From the IMG/VR virus record IMGVR_UViG_3300021963_000304, positions 1-38,211 of that record: DNA of 38,211 nucleotides, one strand, 5' to 3'. The translations under genes and the position numbers were made by a program. The DNA comes from a virus. Below are positions 7,766-14,776 of the stretch, in pieces. The number at the start of each line of letters is the position of its first letter. The first letter of the stretch is position 1. The notes below the pieces were generated by a model that made no database searches, had not been told where the DNA came from, and worked only from the letters and a program-made list of their open reading frames with translations.

Positions 7766-8590
7766 TCAATAATCGTAACTAAATGCTTTATAAAACCAAG
7801 GAAATTTATTGTAAATATTATCGCAGTTTTGTTTTCCAAGGATTTCTATGTAATCATTAGGTACTGGCTTGATTACTTTTTGAATAGTATGATCACCAAA
7901 TGGAATATGCATACGATCATCTTCAAAGGTTTTTTGCTCTACATTATTAAAATCATGTTGATAAAATGGCAACTCTAAATATTCATATACTCGTTGCATT
8001 TCTCTTTGAGGATTGGCGGCGAAGTTCTCAAACTTAATAAATAAACATTTTTTACTTAATTTACGCATAATTGTGTCGTATAATACATCCATGCTTACAG
8101 CAAGTGGCGGCGCTTGCATTAAAAAGTAATCTATTCTTTTATCTACTGTTGTGTTGCGAAGTTCGTTCCAATTCTGAAGACCAGCATCTATGTTTTGGTG
8201 TTGTCGCCACTTTTTTTCCATGCTTGCGACTACTGCTCGCAGATCGCGAACCATAACAATTACCTTTGGATCTGGATAATACCAGTTTAAAAAGTCGTAA
8301 GTAACACTCCAGCCTCTGCTTTTGTCAATAACATATTTCTTATCGGTGATGGCGTTGAAGTATGCGAACATACCTTCTTTGCAAAGAGCTTTAAACGCTG
8401 GTTCAACAACATTGATATCTTGAGCCTTGAATTCTATATTTGTAGAATATATATTTCTGGCATTAAGAAAGATTTCGATCAACCCACTTGTTGGTGTGGC
8501 GTAAAAATCAGGATTTTGCGCCAGCACATTCTGTAACAATGTTGAACCGCTGCGAGGTAGTGAACATTGAAAAAATATCTTTTCAACCAT
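7766..8590 (-). CDS. PAPS-dependent sulfotransferase
   Basis: I take the start at 8590 (MVEKIFFQ, 274 aa). The frame extends 24 codons further to 8662, but that part would overlap the divergent gene and lacks family resemblance. The PAPS 5'-phosphosulfate loop is CSLPRSGSTL at residues 9-18. The 3'-phosphate-binding strand is VIVMVRDLRAVVAS at 110-123, with the conserved Arg115 and Ser123. The family transfers sulfate from PAPS to hydroxyls or amines on sugars, proteins or small molecules; the acceptor is not evident. Its divergent neighbour encodes an APS kinase-like enzyme that could make the donor, and two glycosyltransferases lie downstream. The acceptor might be a virion glycan or a host surface polysaccharide. 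Stop is TGA. Confidence 0.85.
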   Translation of the reverse strand: MVEKIFFQCSLPRSGSTLLQNVLAQNPDFYATPTSGLIEIFLNARNIYSTNIEFKAQDINVVEPAFKALCKEGMFAYFNAITDKKYVIDKSRGWSVTYDFLNWYYPDPKVIVMVRDLRAVVASMEKKWRQHQNIDAGLQNWNELRNTTVDKRIDYFLMQAPPLAVSMDVLYDTIMRKLSKKCLFIKFENFAANPQREMQRVYEYLELPFYQHDFNNVEQKTFEDDRMHIPFGDHTIQKVIKPVPNDYIEILGKQNCDNIYNKFPWFYKAFSYDY

Positions 8591-8600
8591 ACCATATATT
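8591..8600. promoter_or_regulatory. 10-bp gap between divergent sulfotransferase and APS kinase start codons
   Basis: The ten bases accatatatt separate two divergent ATGs. The gap contains TATATT on the plus strand and AATATATGG on the minus strand, close to the A/T leaders seen before other genes here. There is no room for ordinary promoters plus leaders, so promoters must lie inside the opposing genes or the transcripts are nearly leaderless. Confidence 0.45.
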
Positions 8601-9056
8601 ATGCCAATTGGTTCGTTTTTAAAGGTGTTAATTATGGGTTTACCGGGATCTGGTAAAACCACATTAGCGGCAGATTTGTTTTATCTTTTAAGTAGTAATT
8701 ATAAGTGCCATTGGTTAAATGCAGATAAAGTTCGTGAACAATTCAATGACTGGGACTTCAGCGAAGCTGGTCGTGAGCGCCAAGCCAAAAGAATGAAAGA
8801 TCTGGCTGATATGCACGGCCAATATAATGAAATAATTATTTGTGATTTCGTGTGTCCATTACAAAAAACAAGAGATCAATTTAATCCTGATTATATAATT
8901 TTCATGAATACTATTGATGAATCAAGATATGAAGATACGAACAAGGTATTCGAACCGCCGAAAAAGTTTGATGTCGAAGTCAAAAGCAAGAACAGCAACT
9001 ATTATTCTAAAATGATCTATAACGAAATAGTTCATAAGATCAATAAAAAAGTGTAA
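8601..9056 (+). CDS. Adenylylsulfate (APS) kinase-like P-loop kinase
   Basis: 151 residues, slightly shorter than typical CysC (about 170-200). The Walker A motif GLPGSGKTT is at 13-21, preceded by strand FLKVLIM, so the start at 8601 is needed rather than the later ATG at 8634. APS-kinase features follow: WLNADKVR (38-45, D-x-x-R), DFSEAGRERQAKR (52-64), a CDFVCPLQKTR segment matching the SPyrxxR region, and SRYEDTNKVFEPP, resembling the Lys/Thr-rich lid. The expected reaction is APS + ATP to PAPS + ADP, feeding the divergent sulfotransferase. No ATP sulfurylase is present, so APS would come from the host. A related P-loop nucleotide kinase is possible. Confidence 0.75.
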   Translation: MPIGSFLKVLIMGLPGSGKTTLAADLFYLLSSNYKCHWLNADKVREQFNDWDFSEAGRERQAKRMKDLADMHGQYNEIIICDFVCPLQKTRDQFNPDYIIFMNTIDESRYEDTNKVFEPPKKFDVEVKSKNSNYYSKMIYNEIVHKINKKV

Positions 9057-9065
9057 GTATAATAT

Positions 9066-9578
9066 ATGGTAGCTTATAGTGTACATGATTTAGCTGATGA
9101 AATATTCGGAAACGAATTTGAGTATGACAGTGGATATGCTCAATTTTATTATATTTCAGGTTGGCTTGCCAATAACGTTGGTATGTTGAATACAAAAATA
9201 TATAGTCAATTTTCTGTAGAAGGAGCTAATTTCGTTCCAACTGGGACTTTTCAACAAGAAGAAAGAGCTATATATAAGCAAATGTATCTTTATGAGTTTT
9301 ATACAAAAAAGACTCGTCAGGTTTTGCGCGGAGTTGATTCAAGTGTTGATTTCGTTACTTTGCGCGAAGGAGATACAATGATTACTCGTACAAATAAAAA
9401 CGAATTAGCTAAAACGTATCGTGGATTAGCTAACGATGCTAGAGATGAGATGGAAAAGTTGGTTACGTCTTATAATATTTATCGTGCAGCACCAGTGCAA
9501 GTTGCTGGTGAAGATGGTTCACCAATATACACTGGCTCTGGATATTTTTATTATCCTTATGGATATGGAAATCCTTAA
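9066..9578 (+). CDS. Probable head-tail connector or neck protein
   Basis: 170 residues, largely helical by composition, beginning YSVHDLADEIFGNEF and containing the helix-rich stretches EERAIYKQMYLYEFYTKK and KNELAKTYRGLANDARDEMEK. The C-terminus is a Gly/Tyr/Pro-rich tail (YFYYPYGYGNP). Small helical proteins at this place, next to stopper, gp10-like and tail-terminator genes, are commonly head-tail connectors of the gp6/gp15 type; I see no decisive motif, so this rests on size, helix content and context. It starts 9 bases after the APS kinase gene with TATAAT directly before the ATG and no Shine-Dalgarno sequence. A strong terminator follows at 9591-9614. Confidence 0.45.
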   Translation: MVAYSVHDLADEIFGNEFEYDSGYAQFYYISGWLANNVGMLNTKIYSQFSVEGANFVPTGTFQQEERAIYKQMYLYEFYTKKTRQVLRGVDSSVDFVTLREGDTMITRTNKNELAKTYRGLANDARDEMEKLVTSYNIYRAAPVQVAGEDGSPIYTGSGYFYYPYGYGNP

Positions 9579-9583
9579 TAGAT

Positions 9584-9620
9584 AAAAAAGAACCCCAGTC
9601 TTTCGACTGGGGTTTTTATT
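9584..9620. terminator. Bidirectional Rho-independent terminator
   Basis: AACCCCAGTC (9591-9600), loop TTTC, GACTGGGGTT (9605-9614): a perfect 10-bp GC-rich stem. It is flanked by AAAAAAG on the left and TTTATTTTA on the right, so it can stop transcription from both the plus-strand gene ending at 9578 and the minus-strand tail-tube gene ending at 9634. Confidence 0.92.
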
Positions 9621-9633
9621 TTATTCTATCTTA

Positions 9634-10968
9634 TTAAAGTTTTCCAGTGCCTAGCTTGAAGAAGCCAGATGTAATACTATCAAGATAATTTTGATAACTA
9701 CCAGACATAAATAAGCCAGCAGTTGTATCATTTGCACCACCGATTTGAACTGAATAAGTTAGATCGACAGTTTGATTATCTCCAAGATTTTCAGAATATG
9801 TTTCAGACTGCAATAGTGCGCTCTTAATGTCGTATCTAATTTTATTATTGCTAGAACTATCTTTCAATGTTATGGATAGATCGTTATTTTCAGTAATTAA
9901 AGCATCAAATAGATTTTTATCTTGTAGTTCTGAAACAATAGCGCTAATTGTAACATCCATATTAATAGGAACATCTATGACTCTTGCGAAACCAAATGTA
10001 TTTCCAAGTCTTTGTAAAATTGTTCTGCTAAGAGGAAGAGTAAAGCTAAATGATTGGATATGAGCGTCTGATAGACTTGTCATTCCACGACTTGTTCCTA
10101 GAGAAAGAACTATATCTCCAGGTCTTAAAGCGCTGACTGTGCTAACACCAGTTGTAAATCCAGTAAAATTAACTCCAGGAGCAGATCCAATTGCTCCTGA
10201 GTAAGCTCTGCTATAATCTAATTTATAAGCAGTACCAATACTTGTGAGCTTAGTAGCTGGTTGAGCAAAAAGATCAATTGCTGGACTATTTCCAGTTAGC
10301 GTGGTTATATTAGCTCCTACAGAGCTTAATGCTGGTGCGCTACCAGTTGTTAAATTAACTGGAACGTCAATTGCATCTGATTTGATATTAAAAGCCTCAA
10401 CTGTAATAGAGGCAGTTGGAATAGCTCCAACACTAGCTTCAAAACTATATTCACTTATAAATCCATTTCCAATTCCAACAATTGTTGAACTAGGAGCTAA
10501 AGTTCCTCCAACAACGTCTTCGCCTTCATCTACAGTTAGAATATAATAATTATTTCCTTGTAGATCACCTAATAGTCCAGAAATAGCTTGAGCGCCATTT
10601 ACAATATTTGTATCAGTAACTCCTGTAATATTAAATCCAAGTAGTCTTTCATTATATCCATCAGTTACATAGTAACTGAAATCAAGTCCTACTGTTGGAG
10701 CTTCCATAACAATAGAATCGATACGAGCTAGTTTACCGAATTCATTGATATCTTGTCTATTAATTGTAAAATTGAAATTACAATTTTGAATGCGATCCAT
10801 TTTCTTCAAAAGAGAAATACCGGATGCTAGTGAACCTGTGCTAACTGGGGAGAAAGGAGATGCGGAAGCTGCTGTACCAGCAGCATTTACACCGCTAACT
10901 TGAACTCCAGTTGAGCTAGGAGCGATAAATAAAGCTTGACTTTGGTAAATTACACGATTTCTTGCCAT
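9634..10968 (-). CDS. Major tail (tube) protein
   Basis: 444 residues, beta-rich, with no membrane segment. Features of long-tail tube proteins include the early QDINEFGKLARID segment, where tube proteins join beta strands, repeated strand-turn patterns, and a C-terminal SENLGDNQTVDLTYSVQIGG that fits the closing beta-sheet. The middle (about residues 195-290) is low-complexity Ser/Thr/Ala/Gly and may be a surface-exposed insertion. It is the last gene of the minus-strand neck operon, just downstream of the terminator-like protein, as is usual for the tail tube, and is followed by a strong terminator, fitting high expression. The 65 bases upstream are very AT-rich. No enzymatic motif is present. 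Confidence 0.75.
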   Translation of the reverse strand: MARNRVIYQSQALFIAPSSTGVQVSGVNAAGTAASASPFSPVSTGSLASGISLLKKMDRIQNCNFNFTINRQDINEFGKLARIDSIVMEAPTVGLDFSYYVTDGYNERLLGFNITGVTDTNIVNGAQAISGLLGDLQGNNYYILTVDEGEDVVGGTLAPSSTIVGIGNGFISEYSFEASVGAIPTASITVEAFNIKSDAIDVPVNLTTGSAPALSSVGANITTLTGNSPAIDLFAQPATKLTSIGTAYKLDYSRAYSGAIGSAPGVNFTGFTTGVSTVSALRPGDIVLSLGTSRGMTSLSDAHIQSFSFTLPLSRTILQRLGNTFGFARVIDVPINMDVTISAIVSELQDKNLFDALITENNDLSITLKDSSSNNKIRYDIKSALLQSETYSENLGDNQTVDLTYSVQIGGANDTTAGLFMSGSYQNYLDSITSGFFKLGTGKL

Positions 10969-11033
10969 ATGTTTTTATTTGTTTGTTTTTAAAATGTTAA
11001 TATTTTTTACAGCGGTTGTTATTATTTGTGAAA
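10969..11033 (-). promoter_or_regulatory. AT-rich leader of the major tail gene, possible promoter
   Basis: This is the only sizeable gap in the minus-strand neck operon and precedes its most highly needed product. On the minus strand it reads CTGTAAAAAATATTAAC followed by an A-rich leader into ATATGG, resembling the GTGTAA...ATATGG arrangement upstream of other genes here. Promoter activity is inferred. Confidence 0.3.
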
Positions 11034-11894
11034 TTATAATCTAGGATATCGATAAGCTTTAACTTCAAAATCTAAAAATCCTATGTGTAATATAGGATTC
11101 AATTCTTTCAAAACGCTATCTCTTATTTTTGAAGTTTCTACATGTGATATAAAAAGCGTTTCGGAGTTATAAGCATTGCTTACAGAATTATAATTATATC
11201 CAGTAGGATATACGCCTGTTTTTATTTCATTAAATTCTCCAAGAGGATGCGCCGTCATTGGTATAAGACTAAAAATTTCATTATAAGAATCACCAAAAAC
11301 ACTTAATACGCCATCTAATTGATATAAATTTTCGCAAAAAGCTACAACCTTGATAATACATTTAGTTTCATCTTCGCCGCCAAATGCAAAAGCTGTATTA
11401 TGAGCGGTTTCTAAAGAAGCGAATATACAAGGTGTTACAGGATTATATGGAGCTATGCCAGTTTCAGTTACTGTAAATCTACTATTGTTGATATATTTAC
11501 CTTCAATAATTAAATTGTCTTCAGGTTGATCTGTTACATAGCTATTAACTTCTTTTACCGAATAAGTGCCAGATATATTTAAGTTAGTGGAAACTCCGCT
11601 ATTAAATATAATACGCCCATTATCAAAATCAATTGCCATTCCGCTTGTTCCAGTTGGTCTAAAAGCTCCATCAATTGTAAATCCGCTAGGGATAGTTGCT
11701 CCAGTTATGCTTTTATCATATATCCACTGTTTAAATGGAGAGCTGTAAGCGACTTTTCCATTACCTAATCTGAAATCAGGATTGCTATATAATTTTGTTG
11801 TATATGTTTTATAAGCGTCTCCTTTGGTCATTAAAAAATTATCGAACCATAAAAAGAAACTATTTACTACATTGTGTGAAAAAGTGGGTTTCAT
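11034..11894 (-). CDS. Putative tail terminator or completion protein
   Basis: 286 residues. I do not recognise a specific family. The N-terminus (FSHNVVNSFFLWFDNFLMTKG) is hydrophobic-aromatic; the rest is beta-rich with Gly/Asn turns. The C-terminal part, ETLFISHVETSKIRDSVLKELNPILHIGFLDFEVKAYRYPRL region, has a helix then strands, as in tail-terminator folds. Position supports this: it follows the gp10-like gene (ATGA overlap at 11891-11894) and precedes the tail tube, where the terminator lies in many siphoviruses. It is longer than typical terminators (about 130 aa), so an extra domain or another neck role is possible. Confidence 0.45.
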   Translation of the reverse strand: MKPTFSHNVVNSFFLWFDNFLMTKGDAYKTYTTKLYSNPDFRLGNGKVAYSSPFKQWIYDKSITGATIPSGFTIDGAFRPTGTSGMAIDFDNGRIIFNSGVSTNLNISGTYSVKEVNSYVTDQPEDNLIIEGKYINNSRFTVTETGIAPYNPVTPCIFASLETAHNTAFAFGGEDETKCIIKVVAFCENLYQLDGVLSVFGDSYNEIFSLIPMTAHPLGEFNEIKTGVYPTGYNYNSVSNAYNSETLFISHVETSKIRDSVLKELNPILHIGFLDFEVKAYRYPRL

Positions 11895-12481
11895 ATGTTT
11901 AATTTATTTAACTGTTTTAATTCTTTATTGAATCTATTTATTAAATCTGATATGTATTTAGAATTTTTGAACATAACTCCTGTTCTGACTTGTTCTATTG
12001 TGGTTTGAATACCTAAACCAGAGCGACTGTTCTTAGTTTTTTTTAAATAATATCCAAGACCAGAAATTCCTGTTTCTATTCCTCTTGCCCAGCTTCTTCC
12101 AACTGCCCAAGGCATAGGTGTTATTTCGAATATTTGAGCCGCAGTTGGTATATCAAAAATTACTGTTGCATCGACAGATTTATTATTATATATAATTCTG
12201 TAATTTGATTTTTTTAATAACTGTTCAATAGGTCTGATTGGATCAGTGCCTTCATCAAATCCGATAAAAGAATATAAATTAGTTATACCGCCAAGAGTTC
12301 CTGATATGTTTGTTGCGCTTATTCCGCCTTGGATTTCTTGCGTAATTGGGTGATTCATGAATTCGTCAATGAATTCATCTTTTATTTTATTAAATTCTTG
12401 ATCAATTATTCTGTTTATTTCTTTTTGATATTCTTTATCAGCTTGCAAATCTTGAAACATTTTTATCCATTCGGGATTCAT
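11891..12481 (-). CDS. HK97-gp10-like neck/tail completion protein
   Basis: 196 residues. The N-terminal part is a charged helix (KEYQKEINRIIDQEFNKIKDEF) followed by NHPITQEIQGG, NISGTLGGITNLYSFIGFDEG and, near the C-terminus, MPWAVGRSWARGIETGISGLGYYLKK and a RSGLGIQ segment. This helix plus Gly-rich sheet layout and the PW..GRSW element are what I associate with gp10-like neck proteins that sit between connector and tail. It lies directly after the stopper-like gene and before the terminator-like gene in the same operon. Moderate confidence without a profile search. Confidence 0.55.
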   Translation of the reverse strand: MNPEWIKMFQDLQADKEYQKEINRIIDQEFNKIKDEFIDEFMNHPITQEIQGGISATNISGTLGGITNLYSFIGFDEGTDPIRPIEQLLKKSNYRIIYNNKSVDATVIFDIPTAAQIFEITPMPWAVGRSWARGIETGISGLGYYLKKTKNSRSGLGIQTTIEQVRTGVMFKNSKYISDLINRFNKELKQLNKLNI

Positions 12482-12484
12482 ATC

Positions 12485-12940
12485 TTATGGATCAGGTTTG
12501 AGATACATTGTATAGAATTGATTATCAAATAGACCGTGTGGTCTAAAAGTAGAATTTAAAACGAATCTTTTACCGTCTACATCAAAACGGCGACCATCTT
12601 TTATATAATCGTAATCTTCTGCTCTAATTTTAATTCTAACTGAACCAACAACCGCTTCTAGTTTAATTTGAGAAGCTAATCCTGATTCGCTCCAATATTT
12701 TTTGCCAATATCATCATTATATTGGATTCTGACTTTAAATGTCTTGTAAACAGGTGTATTTACATATGAAGTGGTTTGACCAGCAGTATTATATAAAGGG
12801 TTAAAGTTAGGATCAGTAATGATTACGATTTGAGAAGCTTCTTTAAAAACAGTGATTTCGCGAGCAAATGTCTCATGAATATCATCAATAACTGCGTTGA
12901 GCGCAGTTCTTTCAGAAGCAGAGATAAGATTTGTAGCCAT
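12485..12940 (-). CDS. Putative head-closure (stopper) protein
   Basis: 151 residues. It begins with the helix SASERTALNAVIDDIHETFAREITVFKEA and continues as a beta-barrel-like series including YKTFKVRIQYND, SVRIKIRAEDYDYI and KRFVLNSTFRPHGLFDNQFYTMYLKP. A small beta-barrel of this size at the start of the neck operon fits a head-closure protein (SPP1 gp16 / HK97-type stopper). It is the first gene of the minus-strand unit; the ATG is preceded by GTGTAAAAGTAAAT and shares a 55-bp divergent control region with the tail-chaperone gene at 12996. Confidence 0.5.
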   Translation of the reverse strand: MATNLISASERTALNAVIDDIHETFAREITVFKEASQIVIITDPNFNPLYNTAGQTTSYVNTPVYKTFKVRIQYNDDIGKKYWSESGLASQIKLEAVVGSVRIKIRAEDYDYIKDGRRFDVDGKRFVLNSTFRPHGLFDNQFYTMYLKPDP

Positions 12941-12995
12941 ATTTACTTTTACACTGGTTGAAAAACTATAGAATATATATTAGTATAAATAAATT
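12941..12995. promoter_or_regulatory. Divergent control region between neck and tail operons
   Basis: These 55 bases separate divergent operons and must hold both promoters or be flanked by them. On the plus side TATAAATA (12984-12991) lies 4 bases before the ATG. It matches the T4 late-promoter core, but so close to the start that transcripts would be almost leaderless. On the minus side GTGTAA (12954-12949) lies 14 bases before the ATG at 12940. Confidence 0.5.
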
Positions 12996-13775
12996 ATGTC
13001 AAAGTCTCTATATAGTTTCAATATTTTTAAAAATGCCGAGGTCGAAGAAGACAAGACTGAAACGGTCACAAATGAACAAGGTGAGTCGGTTACTCGCACT
13101 TATAAAGAAAAGGTAAAGAAACAGATTCCAGTAGAAATAAATATTTTGCAGCCAAATCGAAAACAAATGCAAGAAGCCGACATGGAATTCAGTATTGAAA
13201 TGAGCAGATGCATCAGAAATGGTATTTTGACAAAAGCAATGTTACTAAATAAGTACAGCGATACTGGTGGTTTGATTAGCGATGCTGATGCTAAGGTAAT
13301 GGTTTCTGCCGCTGGAGAAATTGGGGATCTACAAAGCAGACTTACGATTCTTAATTTGAAGCCAGAATCAGAGCGTGATGAAGACTATAAAAAGAAGATC
13401 GAATCTGTAACTTCTGAAATTTTGCAAAGACGTAAAACGCTTATTGAAAAAGAAACTAGTTATATGACTTTGTTTAATCATACTGCTGATATCAAAGCTC
13501 AGAATAGAGCTATTCTATGGTATGTACTTAATCTTACTCAATTTAAGGATAATAGTAAGAAAAATGCAGAGTTCGAATGGCTATTTCCAGGTAAAACTTT
13601 CGAAGCTAAAGAAGCGGCCATGTTTGATTACGAAGAGAATAAGAATGAAATTTATGAAAAGTGTTATAGTAAGTTAGCAAGTATCATTAGTTATTGGTTC
13701 TTTACTAGCAATACTGAAAAAGAAGAGTTCGATAGAATCATTGGAGAAATAGATGGAACAATCCCAACAGAGTAA
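12996..13775 (+). CDS. Probable tail assembly chaperone, first ORF
   Basis: 259 residues, highly charged and mostly helical. Residues 1-60 contain a short beta-rich start (LYSFNIFKNAEVEED, then KKQIPVEINILQP), followed by long helices including KKKIESVTSEILQRRKTLIEKE. It sits two genes before the tape measure, where siphovirus tail assembly chaperones (lambda G and GT) lie. Such chaperones bind the tape measure during tail assembly and are absent from the virion. Its end overlaps the next ORF by 23 bases, but no slippery heptamer is visible. Assigned by position and composition. Confidence 0.5.
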   Translation: MSKSLYSFNIFKNAEVEEDKTETVTNEQGESVTRTYKEKVKKQIPVEINILQPNRKQMQEADMEFSIEMSRCIRNGILTKAMLLNKYSDTGGLISDADAKVMVSAAGEIGDLQSRLTILNLKPESERDEDYKKKIESVTSEILQRRKTLIEKETSYMTLFNHTADIKAQNRAILWYVLNLTQFKDNSKKNAEFEWLFPGKTFEAKEAAMFDYEENKNEIYEKCYSKLASIISYWFFTSNTEKEEFDRIIGEIDGTIPTE

Positions 13776-14748
13776 ATATAAGAAAGCTTTTCGGGATATT
13801 AAAAATGGATTCTCTGAAATTAAGGTTTTAGAGAATCTTTTTTATTTAAAGCACTTGTCTTTAGAAGATCAGGTCGATATTGATCAGATCTACGATCATT
13901 ATTTTGACGAAGCGAAAAGTAGAGGGGTTCCAACAAATGACGAAACTTTAAAACGTCTTATCGAAGAAAAACAATGGACTAATCGACAAGAATCTTTAAT
14001 TAAACAAGAAGAAGATTTAATAGAAAATTTTCAAAAGCAGAAAAAAACTTTATTCTTGAAATCAGAAATATTAAGAATAAATGCTGATATAGAGTCGGCG
14101 CAAAAACGATTATACGATTTAAAAAATACAAAAGCAGCTTTTTTTAATAGAACTGCCGAAAGCTATGCTGAAGAAAGAGTTAACGATTTTTATATTCTTA
14201 AGTGTTTATATAAAGATAAAAAACTAAGTATGGTCGCTTTTGAAGAAGATCAATTTGATAATATTGATTCAGAAACTCTAACTTGCATCATAAAACAATA
14301 TTCAGAAGTATATAAAAATATAAATGACAACACGATTCAATATTTAGTTTTACAAGATTTTTTTAATTTATACATGCCTTTTGCAGAAAATCCTACTGAA
14401 TTCTTTGGTAAATCAGTATGTGAACTTACTTATAATCAAGTAAAATTACTTATTTATGCTAGATTTTTCAAGAATGTATTTCAGCAGAATGATAAAATGC
14501 CTCAAGAAATTAAAAATGATCCTGATAAGATTATTGATTATGTCAATGCAAATGAAAATGCTAAAAAAGCTATAGAAAATAAAAATAATAAAGAAAATCA
14601 AGCGTCTTCTATCGTTGGAGCAACTTCAGAAGATCTTGAATATATAGGTTTAAAGGCTAAAGGTCAAAAAACTCTTTCTTTGGCTGACGAAGCTAAGAAG
14701 AAAGGTGGTTCATTAAGTATGGATGATATGATGAAAATATTCGGATAA
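13753..14748 (+). CDS. Probable tail assembly chaperone, second ORF
   Basis: 331 residues, helical and charged. A coiled-coil-like stretch covers about residues 75-130 (ESLIKQEEDLIENFQKQKK onward), and the C-terminus is Lys/Gly-rich, ending DDMMKIFG. It overlaps the preceding ORF by 23 bases in another frame. Unlike most genes here it has a good ribosome-binding site, GGAG 6 bases before the ATG, inside the upstream gene, so independent initiation or reinitiation is likely. An in-frame TAG immediately before the ATG means it cannot extend upstream. It ends 28 bases before the tape measure, consistent with a GT-like chaperone or tape-measure partner. Confidence 0.5.
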   Translation: MEQSQQSKYKKAFRDIKNGFSEIKVLENLFYLKHLSLEDQVDIDQIYDHYFDEAKSRGVPTNDETLKRLIEEKQWTNRQESLIKQEEDLIENFQKQKKTLFLKSEILRINADIESAQKRLYDLKNTKAAFFNRTAESYAEERVNDFYILKCLYKDKKLSMVAFEEDQFDNIDSETLTCIIKQYSEVYKNINDNTIQYLVLQDFFNLYMPFAENPTEFFGKSVCELTYNQVKLLIYARFFKNVFQQNDKMPQEIKNDPDKIIDYVNANENAKKAIENKNNKENQASSIVGATSEDLEYIGLKAKGQKTLSLADEAKKKGGSLSMDDMMKIFG

Positions 14749-14776
14749 TCAATAATTTAACGTGTAAATAAGAAAT

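Noticed and set aside
8591-8662. Sulfotransferase starting at 8662 (298 aa)
   Set aside because: The extra 24 residues overlap the divergent kinase gene and read as its antisense; the family's first strand begins at MVEKIFF (8590).
13741-13780. Programmed frameshift joining the two chaperone-like genes, as in lambda G/GT
   Set aside because: The second frame is closed by TAG immediately before its ATG, the shift needed would be +1/-2 within 23 bases, and no slippery heptamer or CCC-stop site is visible. A ribosome-binding site (GGAG) explains independent initiation.
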